Under the pieces are notes generated by a model that was not told the origin of the DNA, made no database searches, and was given only the letters and a program-made list of their open reading frames with translations. Both the position numbers and the translations under genes were made by a program. A stretch of DNA of 23,967 bases from the NCBI GenBank assembly GCA_022766795.1, contig JALEPE010000101.1, positions 1-23,967 of the forward strand, in the 5' to 3' direction. The first letter of the stretch is position 1. Each line of letters starts with the position of its first letter. Below are positions 15,673-22,457 of the stretch, piece by piece. The DNA comes from Helicobacter sp. Lineage in GTDB: Bacteria; Campylobacterota; Campylobacteria; Campylobacterales; Helicobacteraceae.

Positions 15673-16443
15673 TCAATGCTGATTAAATTTCTTAAAATAC
15701 GCATCAATTTCCTCTCTCATTTCGCACCCCACTTCCTCAAAAGCTGATAAAATCAGCTCATAACTTCCTTTACCACCTAAAAAATCCCAGAACTCCTCTG
15801 CTACTTTAATTTCAGAATCTAAATCTAACATTCCTGCCATCGTCCATCGTTCATAAGGTTTTGGCGCGTAAGGATTATAAGGAATCGCTATAAGCGATTG
15901 GATATTACAATGTGGATTATTATACGCAAAACACGCTATCCAAGTTAAAAGTGTGCGTTTAAATTCTTTAAATCCACCCTTGTTTGGTTTAGCAGTTTTA
16001 ATATCAATCAAATACACATTATTGCCCCTTTGCAAAAACAAATCCACCTTTGTGGGTTTGATAATGCTTGTTTCTCCACTTTGTGAAACCGACAAGATTC
16101 TAGCGATTTCCTCGTTTTTGTTGGGTTTAGAATTACCACTTTCTAAAGAATCCATAATATCTTGTATCACTCTTTGTGCTTCTTTGGTAATCGTGTCTGC
16201 AACTGCTTTCTGACGCTTGATAGTATCAAAATGCTTTAAACCCAATTCTTCAGCCACAGGTTCAAAAATACTTGTGCCAAAATTAGTATTAAGGCTTTGG
16301 ATAAAGCTATAAAGTGCCATTCTATCTTTACCTAAAAGTCTTGTATGGAAGGGCATAGAAGAAGTTTCGGGCTTATAGTTTTCAAACTTATTGCGTAATG
16401 CTTGAAACAGGCGATTTTTGATATTGCTTTTAAGATTTTGCAT
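15673..16443 (-). CDS. TdeIII-family type II restriction endonuclease
   Basis: A 256-residue PD-(D/E)xK nuclease. The catalytic core is KVDLFLQ (Asp134) followed by YLIDIKTAKPN with Asp147 and Lys149. The C-terminal half carries the run IPYNPYAPKPYERW, then GMLDL and AEEFWDFLGG, which I recognise as the TdeIII/MjaII-type family; characterised members cut GGNCC, so that is the likely site, not proven here. The start ATG overlaps the 3' end of the methyltransferase gene by 14 bases, so translation is coupled and the methylase is made first, protecting the host. It appears intact, unlike the second restriction gene at 22.5-23.1 kb. Confidence 0.9.
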   Translation of the reverse strand: MQNLKSNIKNRLFQALRNKFENYKPETSSMPFHTRLLGKDRMALYSFIQSLNTNFGTSIFEPVAEELGLKHFDTIKRQKAVADTITKEAQRVIQDIMDSLESGNSKPNKNEEIARILSVSQSGETSIIKPTKVDLFLQRGNNVYLIDIKTAKPNKGGFKEFKRTLLTWIACFAYNNPHCNIQSLIAIPYNPYAPKPYERWTMAGMLDLDSEIKVAEEFWDFLGGKGSYELILSAFEEVGCEMREEIDAYFKKFNQH

Positions 16444-18010
16444 TTAACCTCTCTTTTAAATGAAATATACTCTCATTATACCTATTTTTATCTTTTTCGC
16501 TACGATTAAGCACAGGGCGATTGTAGGTTTTCACAATTTGCATTCCCGCCAATTCTGCAATTTTTGGGTAGAGATTAAATTTATCATTGGCAACCAAAAA
16601 CACATTATAATCCTCTTTTAAAAATCTTTTAGCATTTTTCAAAGCTTGTGCTATGCCTTGCATATATTTTTCTTGTGCGCTCTTGCTTTGCCCCTCGCTT
16701 AACTTGCCAATCTCTAAACTATCCTTACGAGGCAAATCAAAAATATCATACGCATAAGCGTGTTGCTCGTGGTAATCAATTAAGCCCACATAAGGCGGGG
16801 AGCTAAAGATTCCAGCAATTTTTTGAGATTTGATAAGCTCTGCAAAAGCCTTATCTTGTTGTTGTGCTGCAGCGATAATATCTACATTTGTAGAATCTGC
16901 ATTCAAGCAAAGTTGCTTTGTTTGACTTCGTAGAGATTCAAATTCTTTTAATCGCTTCAAAGTATCTTTAGCATAAGCTTTCCACCATTTTGTAATGCTA
17001 AAAAGTGGTTTGCAGATTCTGCCGTGTTTTTTGCAATAATAAGTCGCTGTGATAGGTTCTAAAAGCGTAGCTAAATCCGAATGTGTCGTGGCGCGAGTGC
17101 TTCTTGCTGTGCGACTTAGGATAATGCGTAAAATATCCTGTAAAACTTTGGGAGCTTTTGCAATTTCATTTTTAAGTAAAACAATCTCTTCCCTTATAGA
17201 ATCCATATACCATTTTTCAAAAAAACTTCCTTGCACCTTTGTGTTAAGGTTAATATGATAAAGATTCACTAAGTCATTATAAATTTTTAAAAACTCCTGC
17301 GCTTTTGCATCTCCATAAGCCTTTTCATTAATTTGTTTTAAGGAAACTTGACGCTTAAAGGTTTTGTTAGGAAAATAGGCTTGATTGAATACGCTCAAAG
17401 CATCATTTAAAGCAGATTCAAAAGAGCTAATTTGTAGGTTCTTTGTCCGTTTTTCTAAGCAGTTTGTAAGCCTTAAAAGTTCAGATTCAAGGGCTTTGAA
17501 ATCATATTTAGCAACCTTAGCATTGCAAAGCAAAGTATTAAAAATGGAAATATCAATCCCAACCGCATTCATTTCTAACTCATTTGCCACACACAAAGTC
17601 GTGCCACTCCCTGCAAAAATATCTAGCACAATATCACCCTTTTGAAAACAAGATTCTAGCTTGACAGAATCTGTGTGCGAATCTAAAAAATATTCCACAA
17701 GTTGAGGGATAAACTTGCCTTTATAGGGGTGGATTCTATGGATATGCTTCGTCGTCTCTGCTTCTTTGTATTGCGCAAAAGAGAGGGGAGATTCTAAGTG
17801 TTTTTGCGATTTAATCGTGCTATCATAATATATTTTAAGCTCATTTTTATCAATCAAATTTTCTTTTAAATCTGTGCTGTGATTAGCAATTTTCCCATAA
17901 TTTAAGAGATAGATAATATTATTGCTTGTTACCTTTTTCCCTAAATATTCACTCGCCCAGACACTTGCTTGTTTAGGTGTGAGTAAAGTATTATTTAAGA
18001 TTTGTGTCAT
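16430..18010 (-). CDS. DNA methyltransferase of the TdeIII-type system
   Basis: Amino-methyltransferase that should protect the site cut by the adjacent TdeIII-like nuclease. In the 526-residue product the SAM-binding motif I (DIFAGSGTT) lies at 130-138 and the catalytic SSPPY at 403-407, the alpha-like order with a long recognition region between. SPPY is typical of N4-cytosine enzymes, fitting a GGNCC-like site. Residues 9-41 (LTPKQASVWASEYLGK and following) look like a MerR/excisionase-type helix-turn-helix, so it might control its own promoter. I prefer the ATG at 18010, which has GGGAG five bases upstream; the ATG at 18022 with GAGGAG eleven bases upstream is possible. An extended -10 lies at 18091-18099. 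Confidence 0.9.
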   Translation of the reverse strand: MTQILNNTLLTPKQASVWASEYLGKKVTSNNIIYLLNYGKIANHSTDLKENLIDKNELKIYYDSTIKSQKHLESPLSFAQYKEAETTKHIHRIHPYKGKFIPQLVEYFLDSHTDSVKLESCFQKGDIVLDIFAGSGTTLCVANELEMNAVGIDISIFNTLLCNAKVAKYDFKALESELLRLTNCLEKRTKNLQISSFESALNDALSVFNQAYFPNKTFKRQVSLKQINEKAYGDAKAQEFLKIYNDLVNLYHINLNTKVQGSFFEKWYMDSIREEIVLLKNEIAKAPKVLQDILRIILSRTARSTRATTHSDLATLLEPITATYYCKKHGRICKPLFSITKWWKAYAKDTLKRLKEFESLRSQTKQLCLNADSTNVDIIAAAQQQDKAFAELIKSQKIAGIFSSPPYVGLIDYHEQHAYAYDIFDLPRKDSLEIGKLSEGQSKSAQEKYMQGIAQALKNAKRFLKEDYNVFLVANDKFNLYPKIAELAGMQIVKTYNRPVLNRSEKDKNRYNESIFHLKERLNAKS

Positions 18011-18090
18011 TGCTGCTCCCATCTTAATCGTGTCTCCTCATTCTTTGCCATTATCCAATCCTTTATCAGACATTAAGCTTAAACATTGCA

Positions 18091-18099
18091 ATTATAACA
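18091..18099 (-). promoter_or_regulatory. Extended -10 promoter of the R-M operon
   Basis: Minus strand TGTTATAAT, an intact extended -10 with no -35 match, about 80 bases before the methyltransferase start. It lies in the short gap after arsP, so the R-M genes need not depend on the arsenic-controlled transcript. Confidence 0.5.
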
Positions 18100-18146
18100 A
18101 ACTCCCACCCAATAAATCATTTATTCAAAACCTTCATCTTTCATCC

Positions 18147-19151
18147 TCACAAACCAAGCAATACAACCAAGAATCCAAAGCCTATGGAGATTGCTAACAC
18201 CATTGCCACAAAGATATAGAGCAATCTTATCTTAAACATTGATTTTAGCACAATAAGTTCGGGCAAAGAGCAGCCTCCACCAGCGATTAAAAGGCTCATC
18301 ACAATGCCAAGTGGCACTCCAGCGTTGATTAACCCTAAGCCAATAGGGATAATCGCCTCCACACGAATATAAAGAAAAATCCCAATAAAAGCCGCTAGAA
18401 TCACACCAAGATAATTAAAGTCTTTAAGAATTTCTTGCAAACTCTCTTGCGGGACAAAATCGTGCATAAAAGCCCCAATAGCCATACCCACAGCAAGAAA
18501 GGGTAGAATCTTTTTGTAATTTTTAAAGCTTTGAGTAAAAAGAGAGGCAAAAGATTTGCATTTAAAATCCGCTTGGGATTGCGGAGCTTGAGAATGGAAT
18601 CTTAAGGCTTTGCCTTGTGCTACATTGCTTGATAAAATGGGTTTAGGATTCAAAGAAAGGGGAGCTTTTGCGCAACAACTTGCAGTTGTGCAAGAAGCGG
18701 TGTTTGTCAAAAATTCCTCTTTCAGCAAGAGTTTTGCATTTGCGTTTTTTAGGCTGAATGCAAGGAGAAATACGGCTACAACCACAAAGCACATATAGCT
18801 TAGCCCAAGCGCAAAGCCAAAAGTCATAAAAAGCATTGTAATCAGGATAGGATTAATAAGCGGAGAGGTTAAAAGATAGGCAAAGCTCACGCTTAGATGA
18901 ACACCATTGCGCACGAGGGATTGAAAAAATGGAATCGTAGAACACGAGCAAAAAGGCGTAATTGCGCCCAAAAGAATCGCCTTAAAATAACTTGCATAAG
19001 AGTTGGTGCTTAAGTGTCCTTGAACAGCGTTGGAATAGCGTTTGTTAAGATAGCTCACAAGCATATCTATACCGATAAATAAAATAGAAATTTCCGCAAA
19101 AAGTATGGCAAAACTTTGTAGAATGTGTAAAATTTGAGGAGGAATATTCAT
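18147..19151 (-). CDS. arsP: ArsP-like organoarsenical efflux permease
   Basis: The 334-residue inner-membrane protein belongs to the ArsP/DUF318 permease family. ArsP in Campylobacter exports trivalent organoarsenicals such as reduced roxarsone. It has about eight helices in two halves. The first half holds the family motif TPFCSCSTIPFFQSLV (Cys68, Cys70) and LLTSPLINPI; the second holds PIGLGLINAGVPLGIVMS and AGGGCSLPELIVL. The central cytoplasmic loop carries an extra cysteine cluster, CTTASCC (Cys154, Cys159, Cys160). GTG at 19154 is possible, but ATG at 19151 fits the AAGGA spacing better. Its promoter overlaps an ArsR-type operator, which supports the arsenic role. Confidence 0.85.
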   Translation of the reverse strand: MNIPPQILHILQSFAILFAEISILFIGIDMLVSYLNKRYSNAVQGHLSTNSYASYFKAILLGAITPFCSCSTIPFFQSLVRNGVHLSVSFAYLLTSPLINPILITMLFMTFGFALGLSYMCFVVVAVFLLAFSLKNANAKLLLKEEFLTNTASCTTASCCAKAPLSLNPKPILSSNVAQGKALRFHSQAPQSQADFKCKSFASLFTQSFKNYKKILPFLAVGMAIGAFMHDFVPQESLQEILKDFNYLGVILAAFIGIFLYIRVEAIIPIGLGLINAGVPLGIVMSLLIAGGGCSLPELIVLKSMFKIRLLYIFVAMVLAISIGFGFLVVLLGL

Positions 19152-19209
19152 CACTTTCCTTTGAATGAGAATCTTGCAATATCATATAATCAAAGGTATT
19201 GCAAAGGAA

Positions 19210-19238
19210 AGTATAGCCTTTTTAAATTAATATATCAA
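19210..19238 (-). promoter_or_regulatory. arsP promoter under the ArsR-type operator
   Basis: Minus strand TTGATA (19238-19233), 17-base spacer, TATACT (19215-19210). The -35 box forms the inner end of one arm of the palindrome at 19223-19260, so a bound repressor would exclude RNA polymerase. Confidence 0.7.
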
Positions 19239-19260
19239 TATATGTTGATATATTAATTTA
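19223..19260. promoter_or_regulatory. 38-base palindromic ArsR-type operator
   Basis: Perfect 16-bp arms TAAATTAATATATCAA (19223-19238) and TTGATATATTAATTTA (19245-19260) separated by TATATG. The core ATCAA-N6-TTGAT matches the known ArsR-type operator pattern. Confidence 0.75.
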
Positions 19261-19287
19261 TTATTCACAACTTAAAATATATTTAGC

Positions 19288-19318
19288 ATTATACAGCCTG
19301 ATACTTGGCGTTTGTCAA
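19288..19318 (-). promoter_or_regulatory. MerR-type promoter (19-base spacer) upstream of arsP
   Basis: Minus strand TTGACA (19318-19313), 19-base spacer, TATAAT (19293-19288). Nearly identical to the mdaB promoter, but two base changes weaken the dyad. It would read through the ArsR operator into arsP, about 137 bases away. Confidence 0.55.
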
Positions 19319-19322
19319 GGGG
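19288..19322 (-). repeat. 35-base direct repeat, copy 2 (upstream of arsP)
   Basis: Differs from the copy at 15062-15096 at two adjacent positions (CG for TA). Same orientation, 4.2 kb apart. Confidence 0.85.
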
Positions 19323-19412
19323 CAGATAAAAACTTTATTGCCTTATTGAAAAATACAAAAATCCACAGCAAATCCTAGAAATCACACCAAAGTCAAGCAA
19401 CCAGACAAGACA

Positions 19413-19577
19413 TTACTCTTGCCCATAAGTCTTGATTTTATCAAGTGTAAAGACAATGTCCTCACCCATAATGGAATCCCTATGGCAGTGATAGCACCTT
19501 TGCGCATTTTAGGATTCGGGACGCGTTTCATCAGGATTGAAAGGTTCAAAAGCCCAATCATCACTGACTTTTTGCAT
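19413..19577 (-). pseudogene. Cytochrome P460 remnant with CxxCH heme motif
   Basis: Reading from the ATG at 19577 (AAGGAG five bases upstream) gives MQKVSDDWAFEPFNPDETRPES, an in-frame TAA at codon 23, then in the same frame NAQRCYHCHRDSIMGEDIVF to a TAA at 19413, 55 codons in all. CYHCH is a c-type heme site, and the flanking WAFEPFNPDE and DIVFTL match the C-terminal end of cytochrome P460 as I know it. Full proteins are roughly 150-200 residues with a signal peptide, both missing, so an internal deletion joined the start region to the tail. Cytochrome P460 oxidises hydroxylamine-type substrates in the periplasm in other bacteria. A MerR-type promoter precedes it (19608-19638). Confidence 0.6.
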
Positions 19578-19607
19578 ACGCTCTCCTTAAAATAAAATCA
19601 AAAAGAA

Positions 19608-19638
19608 ATTGTAAAGCTTGAGAGTGGCTCTAAGTCAA
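19608..19638 (-). promoter_or_regulatory. MerR-type promoter (19-base spacer) of the P460 remnant
   Basis: Minus strand TTGACT (19638-19633), 19-base spacer, TACAAT (19613-19608). The dyad AGAG-CCA-CTCT sits at the same spacer position as in the mdaB promoter although the arm bases differ. A leader of about 24 bases leads to the remnant ATG. Confidence 0.6.
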
Positions 19639-19766
19639 GAGGAAAATACAAAAATTTGAAATTTTTACTCAAGCGGCATTGAATGTAACTTGTTATTTTT
19701 TTTGATAGAATACCAATGTAAAATCATAAATGCACTTTGCAAAATTTCAATCCAAAGAGAAAAATA

Positions 19767-20221
19767 ATGAAAAAATGACTTTTGTTGCTTATAGGTTGTG
19801 CAGTCGTGAGCTTTGCCAATAGCGTAAGTGAGAAACTCGCTCAAGATTGCGATTTAAACGATTATGTTGCTTGTTATAATTTGGGTGTTTTGTATTACAA
19901 AGGTCAGGAAGTAGAAAAAATCACAAAAAAGCATTGGAGTTTTACACTAAAGCTTGTGATTTAAAATATCCTAGTGCTTGTAATAATCTAGGCGTTTCAC
20001 ACTATAAAGGTTTGGGGGTGGAGCAAGATTACAAAAAAGCGTTTGCATTTTACGCTAAGGCTTGTGATTTGGAGCATTCTGGGGCTTGTTATAATTTGGG
20101 CGTTTCGTATAAAAAGGGTCAAGGCGTGAAGCAGAATCTTAAAAGGGCAAAAGATTATTATGGTAAGGCTTGTGATTTGGGACTTCAGCAAGGCTGTGAT
20201 GCGTATAAAAACCTAAATTAA
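19767..20221 (+). pseudogene. Hcp-like Sel1-repeat exported protein, broken
   Basis: From the ATG at 19767 the frame reads MKK, TGA, then LLLLIGCAVVSFANS, a signal peptide interrupted at codon 4. Sel1-like repeats follow, each with a cysteine pair eight residues apart (CDLNDYVAC, CDLKYPSAC, CDLEHSGAC, CDLGLQQGC) and YYKGQ-type turns, as in Helicobacter cysteine-rich proteins (Hcp), which are secreted, disulfide-rich proteins. A one-base loss in an A tract near 19915-19921 shifts the frame; adding one A restores VEKNHKKALEFYTKACD. So one nonsense codon and one frameshift break an otherwise good four-repeat protein of about 150 residues. An internal start could still give the last 95 residues, but without export signal. 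Confidence 0.75.
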
Positions 20222-20269
20222 GAAAATACTTTTTAAAGCAATACGAAGTCAAAAAAAATAGATTCTGCA

Positions 20270-20297
20270 ATTATAGAATCCAATCTTTGTTTGTCAA
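20270..20297 (-). promoter_or_regulatory. Orphan promoter facing the Hcp pseudogene
   Basis: Minus strand TTGACA (20297-20292), 16-base spacer, TATAAT (20275-20270), followed by TGCAGAATCT exactly as after the cupin promoter. No minus-strand gene lies downstream; a transcript would run antisense to the Hcp-like pseudogene. It looks like a relative of the 19-base-spacer promoters that has lost three bases and the dyad. Confidence 0.5.
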
Positions 20298-20383
20298 GGT
20301 GTTTTCAAATATCCTCTACTTAATGCTTGATTAAATGAGAAAGCGTTAAAACGCAACTTTTTAGATTTCTTGAAAGGATAAAG

Positions 20384-21202
20384 ATGAAAAAAGGAGTCTT
20401 GTTAAGAGTGGGTGCGATTGGTTTAGTAGCTATGCTTTTTAGCAGTATGAGCCTTAATGCCGAAAATTTAATCAATTTTCCAAAAGACAAGCAAAAAGTC
20501 TTATTGCTTTCTAGCTCGGGCTACAAAGATACAGGGTATTTGAATCACGCATTGCCTTGGCTAAAAGAGTTTGTGGAACAAATGGACTTAAGGGAAAAGA
20601 GTGGCATTTATACCTTATGCGGGTGTGAGAAAAACCCCAAAAGAATACGAGGAGCAAGTACAAAAAGCCTTGAAAAGTTTAGATGTAGAGATTAGAAGTG
20701 TGCATAGAGGCAATGCAGTAGAAGAAGTCAAAAAGGCGGACGCAATTATTGTGGGTGGTGGCAATACTTTTGAGCTAGTCAATCAACTCTACAAAAATGA
20801 ACTCGTAGAACTCATTGCGCAAAGAGTGAGTGAGGGTGTGCCTTATGTGGGTTGGTCTGCGGGGACAAATGTCGCAGGTGCTACAATGCAAACAACGAAT
20901 GATATGCCTATTGTTGCTCCAAAGTCTTTTGATACTTTTAATATCTTCCCCACCAAATCAATCCGCATTTTATTTCTGGAAAACCCGCCGGACACAATGG
21001 TGAGAGTCGCGAGGAGAGACTAGAATAGTATTTGATTTTGAATCCTAAAACTATTGTTTATGCTTTGCCTGAAGGTGTCGCACTGCTCATCAATGGCAAA
21101 AAAGTGAAAGTTTTAGGTATGGATAAAAATACGCCACTTTTGAAACTTGAACATAAAAAAGCAATTCAAAAAATCGCCATAGATTCAGAATTTGAATACT
21201 AA
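20384..21202 (+). pseudogene. Exported peptidase E (PepE, family S51), broken
   Basis: An N-terminal signal peptide (MKKGVLLRVGAIGLVAMLF to LNA) is followed by a PepE-like protein, a serine peptidase family that cleaves Asp-Xaa dipeptides. Visible family parts are VLLLSSSGYKDTGYLNHALP, VAFIPYAGVRKTP, IIVGGGNTFELVNQLY and GWSAGTNVAGA with the likely catalytic Ser. One extra base near 20589 shifts the frame after QMDL, one missing base near 20952 shifts it before QINPHFISGKPAGHNGESRE, and a TAG at 21026-21028 interrupts the restored frame before YLILNPKTIVYALPEG; the tail ends at 21202. E. coli PepE is cytoplasmic, so the signal peptide is unusual. Three lesions make a sequencing error unlikely. 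Confidence 0.8.
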
Positions 21203-21260
21203 GAAACTTTAAACACATAAACAAAGCTATCTAAAATTTAGATGGCTTTGCTGCTTTGTG

Positions 21261-22457
21261 TCAATTTGCATTTAAACCACATAAATGCTCTTTGAATCGC
21301 TCATCAAGTAGGCAATTCTCTAGGCTTCTTTGCGAGAAAAGAAATCGTCCATCACACACAAAGCCAAGCTCCGCCCAATCTACGCTATTAAGTTTATCAC
21401 ATAGATTTTGCAAGGTTTTAGAATCTACTTCAAACTTTGGAAAAATTGCCAAAATTGAGCCATCATAAGCCTTGCAAGAATGAATAAAAAATGGCTTTTT
21501 ATTGCGTGTTTTGGTATTGACATAGATTCTAGGATTTTCACTTTTATGGTAATCTCTCCCCCATTCCCACCAATTAGAATCGCTAAATTTTTTGATTTTT
21601 CTTTGCAATAATTTTTGTTTGAATTGTTGTAAATATTTGCAAGATTTTGCATATTCTCCATAAATCATTTTTTTTGGTTTTGCCATTTTTTGCAGTCGTT
21701 GAATTGACAAACTCTACATTCCCAAATTCTGTGTTTGCAAAAATAGAATCCGCCCCACTCACCGCACCAACTTTTACAAAAAATAACTTTTTAAAGGGGA
21801 TAAAATAGTGATTTTTGGTAGAGAGAATCTGCCCATTTACACAGCTAAAAGTTTTCAAACAATTTGTATTTCTGCTAAAATTCCCTTTTTCAAAACGCCA
21901 TATTGCACAATTTGGCTGGGCTTTATCAAAAATCTTTTTATCGCCCAAATCAATAAAATCTGTAATGCTCCCTTGTGAAAATAAAAACCCATTAAGCCTT
22001 ACGCTCGCCGTGCTTTTTAAAAAATCTTGTGGAGTGATAAAGATGAGTTCCCCCTTATCTTGCAAATGCAGAATACATTTATAGATAAAGAAAAGATACA
22101 AATTTGAGCGTAAATCAAAAACATTTTTGTAGGGGGCTAAAAGGGTTTTGGTGGATTCTAAAATATCTTGATAGCGCACATAGGGCGGATTGCCAATAAT
22201 GCAATCAAACTTTTCGCTGATTGGGTAGGCAAAAAAATCCTGTTGCAAGATAGACTTATCGCAAATAACATTTGAATCTAATTCAATACCTACTTTATTA
22301 GGGGGGAGATTCTTTAAAAACACCCCATTCCACAGCTTGGCTCTAGGAATCGTGGATTTTCTAGCTTTTTGCTACTTTGGATAAGATTTAGCATATCACT
22401 TACAATATGCGGCGGGGTAAAAACCTGCCCTAAATGCTCTACATTAAGATTATTCAT
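21261..22457 (-). pseudogene. Eco57I/TaqI-like N6-adenine DNA methyltransferase, frameshifted
   Basis: From the ATG at 22457 the product starts MNNLNVEHLGQVFTPPHIV, then LEPSCGMG (SAM-binding motif I). One base missing in a G run (22323-22326) shifts the frame; the next frame continues FLKNLPPNKVGIELD and FDCIIGNPPYVRYQD, the catalytic NPPY of N6-adenine enzymes. A second shift lies in an A8 tract (21668-21675 as T on the plus strand), after which GEYAKSCKYLQQF and NWWEWGRDY lead to the stop at 21261. The pieces sum to about 398 residues. The ATG overlaps the upstream gene end by eight bases. The tracts could in principle be phase-variable, but the partner nuclease is also broken, so decay is more likely. 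Confidence 0.75.

Noticed and set aside
19382..19564. 60-residue minus-strand frame (MMIGLLNLSILMKR...)
   Set aside because: Out of frame with the Shine-Dalgarno-linked ATG at 19577; the frame with CYHCH explains the locus better.
20345..20370. Small GCGTT-AA-AACGC hairpin followed by CTTTTT as a terminator of the Hcp-like gene
   Set aside because: Stem of only five base pairs, 120 bases beyond the stop and just before the next gene start; too weak to call.
21668..21675. A8 tract as a proven phase-variation switch of the methyltransferase
   Set aside because: A second frameshift upstream and a broken partner nuclease make simple decay more likely, and a tract of eight A is short for a known switch in this group.
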